A DNA stretch of 7,583 nt from Deltaproteobacteria bacterium (GCA_021157555.1 JAGGWL010000373.1:1-7583); one strand, 5' to 3'; counted from the first letter of the stretch, positions 1 to 6,328 are shown. Numbers and translations: made by a program. Notes: a model not told the origin generated them from the letters alone.

Positions 1-1
1 G

Positions 2-1126
2 TTTAGCACTTTACAGCAAATTGCGGATATTCCCTATATCGGCCCGGAAAGATTTACCGAAATTATAGCGGCCTTAACCGGCTATCCGCTTTATATTGAG
101 CCTGAATCTGAAGAAATAGCGTATCTTTTTAGAGAGTTTAGTCTGTTACGGGAGCGCCTGAAAAAAACTTTCCCGGGTTTGAGCAGGCAGTATCATATTA
201 GACTCATGCCTGCTGTTATTGATGCTTTTGAAGGCTCGTCGGTAATCATATCCGCCAGGGTAACAGATGCTTTGACCGGCAAGCCCAAATCAGGGACGCC
301 TCTTACCCTGGTCAGCACCTACGGAACGTTGGAAAGTTATGAAGGCTACAATACCAGCACCGGCAATCCGGTAACCGCCATCACCAGTTTAAGCGGCATC
401 GCAAAATATGTCCTGTTTTCTCCTTTGCGAGGTCAGTTGAAAGGCAGACAAGCGGCCATCCTGGAATCCGGCCTGGGGAGACTGAATTCAAACGCTCCCA
501 CACCCAAACATGATATCCAGGGTTTTACTACCCTGGTTCAAAACTACCAGGCTCCCAGGAATGAAAATTTGAGAAAGGCGATTGACGTCTATTTTTTTGA
601 TCAGCAGCATAAAATTACAGGCCCCAAAGACAGGCTCAGCGCCTGGCAATACCGGGAAGTGTTGCTGCTCGGGTACCTGGGCGATGCCAACGCCATTTAT
701 CAGCGGGGCACACCGGTAGAGGATATCGGAATGCTCACATTACGCCTTAAAGACTGGGTTGCTCCATGGTTCCAAGTATATAAGGATATAATGGTCATGG
801 CAAATCCGATTCACAGCCAAATTGAGCAGATTAAAAATATCGGAGGAAATGGGGAAACTATTTCCAGGCGAATTGTCAATTCCACCCAGGATTATTTATC
901 CCGGCAAAGAGGCTCGGTCGGCGGGTTGATCAGTCATGATGTTGTCGATACGTCTCTGGTCAAATTTCTGGGAACCGGACTTGAATCATTTGATAATGCA
1001 ACCAAAAGAAAGATCTTCGGCAATATCGGCTCAGCCAGAATAGCAAATCGTATCACGTTTAATACAAGAATTCTGAAACCCGTTTTCAGATCATCATCTA
1101 TTACTACACCAATCATAAATAAATAA
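2..1126 (+). CDS. Partial (5' end missing) protein with HhH-like, Ig-like (Big_1-type) and helical C-terminal regions
   Basis: The reading frame is open from base 2, so the gene begins outside the window and 374 C-terminal residues are seen. Numbered from that edge, residues 3-26 (LQQIADIPYIGPERF and following) resemble a helix-hairpin-helix with an IPYIGP hairpin. Residues about 64-155 look like a bacterial Ig-like group 1 domain: VTDALTGKPKSGTPLTL, then a TSLSGIAKYVL segment equivalent to the 'TD.nG.A...l' strand. Residues about 205-374 are mostly helical, with Trp-rich patches and a SHDVVD segment at 311-316. No transmembrane helix is seen; a signal peptide cannot be judged. The stop codon shares its last A with the next gene's ATG, so the two proteins are probably made together. 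Such proteins occur in tail-like particles and surface adhesins, but I do not recognise this one. The TTG at 179 is not a credible start because coding continues upstream of it. Confidence 0.8.
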   Translation, partial: FSTLQQIADIPYIGPERFTEIIAALTGYPLYIEPESEEIAYLFREFSLLRERLKKTFPGLSRQYHIRLMPAVIDAFEGSSVIISARVTDALTGKPKSGTPLTLVSTYGTLESYEGYNTSTGNPVTAITSLSGIAKYVLFSPLRGQLKGRQAAILESGLGRLNSNAPTPKHDIQGFTTLVQNYQAPRNENLRKAIDVYFFDQQHKITGPKDRLSAWQYREVLLLGYLGDANAIYQRGTPVEDIGMLTLRLKDWVAPWFQVYKDIMVMANPIHSQIEQIKNIGGNGETISRRIVNSTQDYLSRQRGSVGGLISHDVVDTSLVKFLGTGLESFDNATKRKIFGNIGSARIANRITFNTRILKPVFRSSSITTPIINK

Positions 1127-1128
1127 TG
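1124..1128 (+). promoter_or_regulatory. TAATG stop-start overlap (translational coupling)
   Basis: The stop of the upstream gene (TAA, 1124-1126) and the start of the downstream gene (ATG, 1126-1128) share one base. No purine-rich Shine-Dalgarno sequence is visible in the preceding 15 bases, so the second gene probably depends on terminating ribosomes re-initiating. This favours linked synthesis of the two proteins. Confidence 0.7.
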
Positions 1129-2754
1129 ATAATCATAAAAAACCCGGCGCTCACCCAGAGCGGCACAGCAACCAGCGAAACCGACTGGAATATTGAACAG
1201 AAAACCGGCGAACACCCGATTATCTTTTACAGAAAGATATTCTACCTGCGGTTCCTGTTAAATAATAATCCTGATAAAATAGCGATTAACAAGGACTCTA
1301 CTGAACTCCAGGGAGCTTTTGCTCCGCTGGAATATAACAGCGCCGCGCCCGGCGCTGAGGCTGGCATAACTCCGTATGCAGACAGCTTTATTGTCGATTT
1401 AAAAACTGCGCCCGGATATCTGTCAAAAATTAATATCAATAATGCAAATGTTTCCCAGGTTGAAATATATCGGGTTGACGGCAATCTGTTAATGTCGGCC
1501 CCAACCTTGGCCATCAATAATAATACTACAATTTCAGAAGAATTTATTGCTGCAAGATTTGCCATAAAAGCAAAAAAATCAAATGGAGATCAAATCCAAT
1601 TTACAAAAGATGAAATCCAGGCCATAAACATAATCAGCTACCCCACCGGGCCGCGCATCGGCCTGGCAGATCCTGCAAAACCGGAGAAAGCTATATTCTT
1701 CTGGCAGGAATCGGGCCTGATCAAAGCGGAAAATATTTCTTCCACCTTCAATTATAACGCGTCCATAGCATTTGCCGAAGCATTACAACTTTATCTGGAT
1801 CGGTATTTTGAAAAAAATAACACAAATAATCAGCAGCATATTGATATTGCGCTTATAGTTGAATCAAACGCTCAGTGCAATTTTTCCTTATCCCTGTTTG
1901 CGGTACCTTATTCTCCTGCCCTGACCAGTTTTCATCTGCCGGATGGTCAAAAGTCGGATAAAATAGTTCTGCGCTTTGCCAGGGATAAAATTGAAGCTCA
2001 TAACATCAACATCAAGGTTCCCCCGGATTTTACAGAAGCAGAAGTATCCCTTGAGCCAAGCTTTAGCAATAACCCACACCTGCTTACTGAAAAAGATCTT
2101 CCCTGTAATGAAAATGCCATCAATCAGGGCGTTTATCTTAATAATTTTCACTGGGCAGCGCTGCCGGTTCAACCTGAAAAAGCAGGAATACTTCAGGGCA
2201 TCTATCTATATCTCCTATCTTTAAATCTAAAAACTGAAATCATTCTTGAATTACAGGAAGACTGGCAGGGAGAACCTTCTGGTAAAATCCTGCAAACCTG
2301 TCAAATTGCCATAGAGCAAACAGGCAAAAAAGAGTTCGTCCTGTTTCGGTTTGTCCAGGCATTTCTACTTAATCCGGGATCATACTGGATTTTAGCCAAA
2401 ACTTCCTCCGGCACTGCTATCTGGCTGGCACGGCAAGGCAAAGGTCGTGTCAAATTTTTTATCCAAAAACAGAACAGCCTTCAAAAAGAAAGTTTCAACA
2501 GCCTGACCGATACTCAACCGGTCTATAATCTGATTTTTAAACATCAAAAAAATCATTTCTCCAGCCTGCAACTATCTATAAATGGTACCATCATCCATCC
2601 GGAATCGGACGATAAAAACAAATATAACTTGAAGAACAGCATTACCCAATATCTTAATAGTAAACCCGGCGACAATACTCTTGTCAGCGTGCCGTTGACC
2701 TTTACGGGCACAGGCCCCGGTCTGGTTACGGTTTATGCTCCGCTTATTAAGTAA
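1126..2754 (+). CDS. Hypothetical beta-rich protein, 542 aa, possibly tail- or surface-associated
   Basis: Not recognised as a named family. It starts at the ATG overlapping the previous stop and ends at TAA. There is no N-terminal signal peptide and no hydrophobic stretch long enough for a membrane helix, so it is soluble, or exported as part of a particle rather than by Sec. The sequence alternates short hydrophobic strands with polar loops rich in Asn, Ser and Pro. Residues about 345-435 look like a jelly-roll carbohydrate-binding or 'choice-of-anchor' type sandwich (GIYLYLLSL, GEPSGKILQTCQIA, LLNPGSYWILAK, GTAIWLA). Two stretches may be related by internal duplication: about 223-263 (LQLYLDRYF to LSLFAVPY) and about 503-541 (SITQYLNSK to LVTVYAPL). 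Each is a helix followed by two strands ending in a hydrophobic-Tyr pattern. Coupling to the Ig-domain gene suggests a shared assembly, for instance a tail, injection-particle or adhesive structure. That role is inference. Confidence 0.75.
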   Translation: MIIIKNPALTQSGTATSETDWNIEQKTGEHPIIFYRKIFYLRFLLNNNPDKIAINKDSTELQGAFAPLEYNSAAPGAEAGITPYADSFIVDLKTAPGYLSKININNANVSQVEIYRVDGNLLMSAPTLAINNNTTISEEFIAARFAIKAKKSNGDQIQFTKDEIQAINIISYPTGPRIGLADPAKPEKAIFFWQESGLIKAENISSTFNYNASIAFAEALQLYLDRYFEKNNTNNQQHIDIALIVESNAQCNFSLSLFAVPYSPALTSFHLPDGQKSDKIVLRFARDKIEAHNINIKVPPDFTEAEVSLEPSFSNNPHLLTEKDLPCNENAINQGVYLNNFHWAALPVQPEKAGILQGIYLYLLSLNLKTEIILELQEDWQGEPSGKILQTCQIAIEQTGKKEFVLFRFVQAFLLNPGSYWILAKTSSGTAIWLARQGKGRVKFFIQKQNSLQKESFNSLTDTQPVYNLIFKHQKNHFSSLQLSINGTIIHPESDDKNKYNLKNSITQYLNSKPGDNTLVSVPLTFTGTGPGLVTVYAPLIK

Positions 2755-2761
2755 GGAACAG

Positions 2762-2802
2762 GGAAGTTATTTTGTCCTCGTTCCTAAGGAACGGGGACGA
2801 AA
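2762..2802 (+). repeat. Dispersed repeat, copy A, with 15-bp hairpin
   Basis: The left part (2762-2787) matches 6210-6235 at 24 of 26 positions; both differences are C/T. In RNA the arms 2770-2784 and 2788-2802 form 15 consecutive pairs around a UAA loop, two of them G-U wobbles. No T-run follows on either strand, so this is not a normal intrinsic terminator. It ends nine bases before the Shine-Dalgarno core of the kinase gene and may be a REP- or MITE-like element. Confidence 0.75.
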
Positions 2803-2811
2803 CAATAATAG

Positions 2812-2817
2812 AAGGAG
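2812..2817 (+). promoter_or_regulatory. Ribosome binding site of the PfkB kinase
   Basis: AAGGAG lies five bases before the ATG at 2823. This decides the start. The same frame stays open upstream to a TTG at 2772, but that extension runs through the repeat hairpin and has no Shine-Dalgarno sequence. Confidence 0.9.
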
Positions 2818-2822
2818 ATACC

Positions 2823-3749
2823 ATGATTTATACCATTACGCTTAATCCTGCTTTAGATCGAACATTGTATGTAAAGAAGATAAATTATGATGACTCTATT
2901 AGGATAGAAAAAGAGCGAAGATATGCCGGAGGGAAAGGGATAGATGTATCTAGAGTATTAACAATTTTGGGGATTGACAATAGGGCTCTTGGATTTATTG
3001 GTGGTTTCTCGGGAGAAGAGCTGGAAGGGCGCTTGCTCAATAAGGGTATTTCAAGCGATTTTATCAGCATTTCAGGTGAAACACGCACTAATATCATTAT
3101 CAATGATATGAGTACAAAAACTCAGACCGTATTAAATGCCAAAGGGCCGAGAATTACTCCACACTCATTGATGAAATTGATTCATAAGGTGGAAAATCTT
3201 AAGGCACCGGACATAGTGACGATCAGCGGCAGTTTGCCTCCAGGTGTAAATCCGGAAATCTATCACAAGATAATTGAAATTGCCAAAAACAGGGGGGCAA
3301 CAGTTGTGCTGGATACTGATGGAGATGCACTTAAAGTGGGTATTGATGCTCAGCCGGATGTTATTAAGCCTAATATTCATGAATTAAGTCGCTTAAAAGG
3401 AGTGGAACTAAAAGAGATGAAGGATATTATAAATGCGGCAAAAAGCATTCGTGAACAGGGCGTTAAAATTGTACTGGTTTCCATGGGAGCAAAGGGGATT
3501 CTTATGATATCTGAAAAGGAAGGATATCTTGCATCTCCTCCTGAGGTGATGGTAGAAAATACAATTGGAGCCGGAGATTCGTCAGTGGCTGGATTCATTT
3601 GTGGACTGAAGCAGGGGAAAAAGTTGAAAGATGCCCTTGCTTTTGCTGTCGCAGCAGGCACTGCTACTACCTTGAAGCCCGGAACATCGTTGTGTGAAAA
3701 AGATGTTATTATGGAACTGATTCCCAAAATAAAGCTCACTGCTGTATAA
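2823..3749 (+). CDS. PfkB-family sugar/hexose-phosphate kinase (Pfk-2 / 1-phosphofructokinase-like)
   Basis: A 308-residue cytosolic ribokinase-fold enzyme that would transfer the ATP gamma-phosphate to a phosphorylated hexose. Visible motifs are the N-terminal TLNPALDRT strand with the substrate Asp at residue 12, GGKG at 36-39 (PfkB signature 1), the SGSLPPGV turn in mid-protein, a KPN..EL segment, and TIGAGDS at 247-253 with catalytic Asp252 and the anion-hole Gly residues (signature 2). The C-terminal AAGTATTLKPGTSLC closely parallels E. coli Pfk-2 (AAGSAATLNQGTRLC). This favours 6-phosphofructokinase over FruK or tagatose-6-phosphate kinase, but substrate cannot be fixed from sequence alone. 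Residue 41 is Asp where the usual GGKGxN motif has Asn. Length is normal for the family. The gene begins just after a repeat hairpin and converges with the HAD gene. No PTS gene is in view, which weakens a fructose-1-phosphate role. Confidence 0.92.
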   Translation: MIYTITLNPALDRTLYVKKINYDDSIRIEKERRYAGGKGIDVSRVLTILGIDNRALGFIGGFSGEELEGRLLNKGISSDFISISGETRTNIIINDMSTKTQTVLNAKGPRITPHSLMKLIHKVENLKAPDIVTISGSLPPGVNPEIYHKIIEIAKNRGATVVLDTDGDALKVGIDAQPDVIKPNIHELSRLKGVELKEMKDIINAAKSIREQGVKIVLVSMGAKGILMISEKEGYLASPPEVMVENTIGAGDSSVAGFICGLKQGKKLKDALAFAVAAGTATTLKPGTSLCEKDVIMELIPKIKLTAV

Positions 3750-3786
3750 CCAGCATGCCATGTCGGGCACAACAAAAATGAAAGAT

Positions 3787-3816
3787 TGTAGAGACGCAAA
3801 ATTTTGCGTCTCTACA
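3787..3816. repeat. Perfect 30-bp palindrome in the convergent gap
   Basis: Two 15-base arms (TGTAGAGACGCAAAA and its exact complement) meet with no spacer; the symmetry stops at 3786/3817. It lies in the 77-bp gap between two convergent genes. There is no flanking T-run, so it is not a standard intrinsic terminator, though a cruciform or RNA hairpin could still end or stabilise both transcripts. Palindromes of this wording recur in several repeat-rich bacterial genomes (from memory, not searched). Confidence 0.85.
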
Positions 3817-3819
3817 TAT

Positions 3820-3830
3820 CTCGTTCCTAA
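3820..3830 (+). repeat. Fragment of the dispersed repeat
   Basis: CTCGTTCCTAA is identical to 2777-2787 in copy A. It sits four bases after the 30-bp palindrome and overlaps the end of the HAD gene, supplying its TAG stop on the - strand. At 11 bases, chance is not excluded, but the shared repeat core nearby makes a remnant plausible. Confidence 0.5.
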
Positions 3831-4663
3831 ACAATTAATTGGGCAAGCTCCGTAATGACAATGTCCGCTTTTATATTTTTGCACGTTGCTTCATTTTTTC
3901 TTAGCCTCAGAGATCTTTTATCCCCTGCAAAAAGGGCTGTTTTAAAGCCTGTTTTTTGTGCGGGCATTATATCATTCAGCATGTCATTACCCACATAAAG
4001 AACTGAATCTGCGGCAATTCCCATATTTTGAAGCCTTGCGGCAGCAGTTTGAAAAAGTTGCAGTGAGGGTTTCGCACATCCAAATTTATATGAGTATATG
4101 GTGAGGTTGGGATGAAATCCCATATCTTCAGGAGCAGAATCGAAAAAATAATTAAACAGGCAGGGTGTATAAAACTGGGCGTTTGAAATAATACCCATCA
4201 GAATTCCGGAATCTTGACATACTTCAAGGAGCTCTCTCAGACCTGGCATCGGATATACAGGATTGACTATAAGTTCAAACAATTCCGCGAATTCCCTGAC
4301 CTCCTCATGCTTACCCTTTCCAAAAACATTCATCCATACACGATCTATCTCAACCTCAGGACAATCAACACCCTTGCTTCTTGATTTTGCATGTCTTTTT
4401 TCAATTTCCCTGAAAAGGTCTTTGCAAAGAGCTTTCGGTGTTTTATCTATCCCAAATTTCTTCAGCAGCTTGTCAAGCCCCTGCATTTTCCCCGGCTTTT
4501 TTTGTGAAATACTTATATCTCCTGCCCCGCTGATAAAAAGAGTGCCGTAAATATCAAACATGAAGCAACGAATTTTATGCTCTATTTTTCCACTTGGAGT
4601 TAAAAGTGTGGGTACTGGTGAGAGCGGTGAGATATAATTTAATGCCGTTTCTTTATTTAACAT
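3827..4663 (-). CDS. HAD-superfamily hydrolase (probable phosphatase)
   Basis: A 278-residue soluble enzyme with all four HAD motifs: I, FDIYGTL with nucleophile Asp37; II, GIISNAQ with Ser160; III, Lys198 in CAKPSLQLF; IV, YVGNDMLND with Asp227 and Asp231. The region between motifs I and II (about 43-155) is large enough for a helical C1-type cap. Motif I has Tyr39 in place of the second Asp that acts as acid/base in many phosphatases. This occurs in haloacid dehalogenases and in some 'DxYGT' phosphatases, so the reaction is uncertain. About 30 residues precede the first strand. The ATG overlaps the last 11 bases of the glycosyltransferase gene and has only a weak GGGG-type ribosome site, indicating coupled translation. 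The partner suggests dephosphorylation of a glycosylated phosphate ester (inference). The stop codon falls inside a repeat fragment. Confidence 0.9.
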   Translation of the reverse strand: MLNKETALNYISPLSPVPTLLTPSGKIEHKIRCFMFDIYGTLFISGAGDISISQKKPGKMQGLDKLLKKFGIDKTPKALCKDLFREIEKRHAKSRSKGVDCPEVEIDRVWMNVFGKGKHEEVREFAELFELIVNPVYPMPGLRELLEVCQDSGILMGIISNAQFYTPCLFNYFFDSAPEDMGFHPNLTIYSYKFGCAKPSLQLFQTAAARLQNMGIAADSVLYVGNDMLNDIMPAQKTGFKTALFAGDKRSLRLRKNEATCKNIKADIVITELAQLIV

Positions 4664-6071
4664 AGTCGCCCCATTTTAAAAGACTTAATTCTTCCGGGTT
4701 TAAAAAACTTTTAAGAAGAAAATTCTTATTTATTCTCTGGCTTACCCTGCTGTTTATAATCGTCGAATATATATTCAAAAGCTTTTCTTTATATACTCTC
4801 ATGCCATAACGCTCTTTGATAACTTTCATATTGTTATCTAAAAGCTGTTTATTATCAGGTAAATCTCCAGGGATGCTCAAGCAAGGATTCAGCAGTAATA
4901 GCCTTTCCGAATCTTTTTCGCTTGATAAAACACGACGTATTATATTCTTTTGAAAAGATTCATCCAGCATCCCGAAATCTATATTCTCGTTTCCAACTAT
5001 TTTTTGACAAGATTCCAGCGTTTTTTTATTATATACTTTGCTTTTATATATGTTAATATTTTTTTCCATTACTGCCTTAAATTTTCGATATAATTTGTCT
5101 CTGCCTATCCAGCTTACAGGGACAAGCAGTCTGGTGTAAAGATGTTCCAGGTCTATCCCGTTATCCTCAAAACCATAGCATATACCAGGCAGCTTTCTCC
5201 CCCACACTACTTTTTTAAACATCCATGGTTCAAGAAATGAAAAGCCGAAACCTTCGTTAATACTGGTTGTTATGATAAATTTTGCCGAATGCATCAATTC
5301 CAAAAAGATCTTTTTTAACCCGGCTTCAAATTCTACATTAAGTCTGTTCTCCCTCACAAAATCCTTCCATCCTGAATAGCTCTTAACATCCAGCGGGCTG
5401 GAAGGGGGGAGTGTAATTGCGAGAGTTTCATTATGTTTAAAAAATATTGACAGAAGAATCGCCTCTCCGATATTTTTTCTTCTGATAGCTCGAACAGGAT
5501 AGAGCGCAATATTGCTTGTCGAAATTTCGGGTTGGGAACACTCAAAAGAATCAACAATATTGGGGAGCAAATGAAGTCCCTTTTTTTTTAAACCCGCCTT
5601 TAACAATATTTCATAATCACGCGGATTAATAACAGCATAATGAGAATCCTCCAAATACTTGTCTTGATGATAATAGAATAGAGGTCTGCCGTCTTCTGCA
5701 AAATCATGTATCTGAAGAAACAATCTGATGCCGTTCTTCTGAATATGCTTTAACATACTTAAAAAGTTAATGTTTTTAGCAAGAAGCGGATTATGTACAT
5801 GAATCAAATCGCATTTACTGTTAAACTTCTCTTTAATAATATCAATAACAGATTCACCAGCCTCTTCAGGATTAAAATTCTGATCCGGTGCTCCGTCAAA
5901 ATAACCTAATTCAGGAATATGAACTACATCAACAGGAAAAGCAGCTTCAGGTAACTCGCCAGTTAAAACAAGCACTTTACATACATCTTTAACTGCATCT
6001 ACCTGCTGCCTTAAAACAGTTGTCACTCCTCCTGTTCTTAAATGATAATGTATAAAAACTATCTTTTTCAC
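4653..6071 (-). CDS. GT4-like retaining glycosyltransferase (GT-B fold)
   Basis: A 472-residue cytosolic protein that would transfer a sugar from a nucleotide-sugar donor to an unknown acceptor. The N-terminal Rossmann domain begins IVFIHYHLRTGGVTTVL, with the Gly14-Gly15-Val16 loop, then HVHN at 91-94 and IHDFAEDGRP at 121-130. The C-terminal domain shows YPVRAIRRKN (191-200), usual for phosphate contact with the donor, and the EX7E signature Glu273 to Glu281 in INEGFGFSFLEPW. No membrane helix or signal is present. About 190 residues follow EX7E, longer than in most GT4 enzymes, ending in a Lys- and Leu-rich tail. The start is GTG at 6071, supported by AGGTGGTG just upstream; no in-frame ATG precedes the conserved first strand. 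An A9 run lies at 5581-5589. It is the first gene of a two-gene operon with the HAD hydrolase. That pairing recalls sucrose-phosphate or glycosylglycerate synthase/phosphatase pairs, but identity with any of these is unproven. Confidence 0.9.
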   Translation of the reverse strand: MKKIVFIHYHLRTGGVTTVLRQQVDAVKDVCKVLVLTGELPEAAFPVDVVHIPELGYFDGAPDQNFNPEEAGESVIDIIKEKFNSKCDLIHVHNPLLAKNINFLSMLKHIQKNGIRLFLQIHDFAEDGRPLFYYHQDKYLEDSHYAVINPRDYEILLKAGLKKKGLHLLPNIVDSFECSQPEISTSNIALYPVRAIRRKNIGEAILLSIFFKHNETLAITLPPSSPLDVKSYSGWKDFVRENRLNVEFEAGLKKIFLELMHSAKFIITTSINEGFGFSFLEPWMFKKVVWGRKLPGICYGFEDNGIDLEHLYTRLLVPVSWIGRDKLYRKFKAVMEKNINIYKSKVYNKKTLESCQKIVGNENIDFGMLDESFQKNIIRRVLSSEKDSERLLLLNPCLSIPGDLPDNKQLLDNNMKVIKERYGMRVYKEKLLNIYSTIINSRVSQRINKNFLLKSFLNPEELSLLKWGDYVK

Positions 6072-6075
6072 AATT

Positions 6076-6083
6076 CACCACCT
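6076..6083 (-). promoter_or_regulatory. Ribosome binding site of the glycosyltransferase
   Basis: On the - strand AGGTGGTG ends four bases before the GTG start codon at 6071. Its AGGTGG core is a good anti-Shine-Dalgarno match, which makes the non-ATG start credible. Confidence 0.75.
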
Positions 6084-6117
6084 TTTTTACAACCTGCAAT
6101 CTATTGATACATTTTAC

Positions 6118-6133
6118 ATGAAAGTTCTTTCAT
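6118..6133. promoter_or_regulatory. Inverted repeat, candidate operator for the glycosyltransferase operon
   Basis: ATGAAAG and CTTTCAT form 7-bp arms around a two-base centre, about 47 bp upstream of the GTG start. A - strand TAAAAT (6116-6111) directly downstream could be a -10 box, although no good -35 lies at the right distance. The placement suits a repressor or activator site. Evidence is limited to the symmetry. Confidence 0.3.
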
Positions 6134-6209
6134 CAGAAAATATGCCAGAAGTTTTTATGCTTTTCTCTGCATATACTCAAATCAAACTTAAATCCATACA
6201 CAGGTTTGT

Positions 6210-6245
6210 GGAAGTTATTTCGTCCCCGTTCCTAACGAGGCGAAA
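6210..6245 (+). repeat. Dispersed repeat, copy D, imperfect hairpin
   Basis: Bases 6210-6235 match copy A at 24 of 26 positions, in the same orientation. The right arm differs: 6218-6230 pairs with 6234-6245 with one bulged base and one mismatch, so this copy is shortened and decayed relative to copy A. It lies upstream of both divergent genes. Confidence 0.7.
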
Positions 6246-6315
6246 AGCAACATGTAAAAAGATGTAAACTGCCAAATTAAGGATTCCCAAGTTTAACATT
6301 TTTCAAATAACATTT

Positions 6316-6328
6316 AGCTTGACAAGCT
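6316..6328 (+). promoter_or_regulatory. AGCTTG-A-CAAGCT dyad over a TTGACA hexamer
   Basis: Two 6-bp arms surround a single central base, and the dyad includes a perfect -35 hexamer TTGACA (6319-6324). At 17 bp spacing the -10 candidate is only TAACTT (6342-6347). The perfect TATAAT at 6358-6363 lies 34 bases from the hexamer start-to-end gap and is too far to pair with it. It could be an operator-controlled promoter of the 70-codon gene, but support is weak. Confidence 0.3.

Noticed and set aside
179..181. TTG as start of the first gene
   Set aside because: The frame is open to the window edge with protein-like, HhH-like sequence upstream, and no ribosome site precedes the TTG.
2770..2802. 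Intrinsic terminator after the 542-residue protein gene
   Set aside because: The stem is strong but no T-run follows on either strand, and the sequence recurs elsewhere as a repeat.
2772..2822. N-terminal extension of the kinase from a TTG
   Set aside because: The extension runs through a repeat hairpin, and the strong AAGGAG plus family alignment place the start at the ATG at 2823.
3377..3884. Long - strand reading frames across the end of the kinase gene
   Set aside because: They are antisense shadows; the + strand frame carries complete PfkB motifs, and the shadows match no family pattern.
4263..4550. 95-codon + strand reading frame inside the HAD gene
   Set aside because: It is antisense to a well-supported HAD coding region and has no ribosome site or recognisable motif.
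5354..5557. 67-codon alternative-frame ORF within the glycosyltransferase
   Set aside because: It overlaps conserved GT-B coding sequence and lacks an independent start signal.
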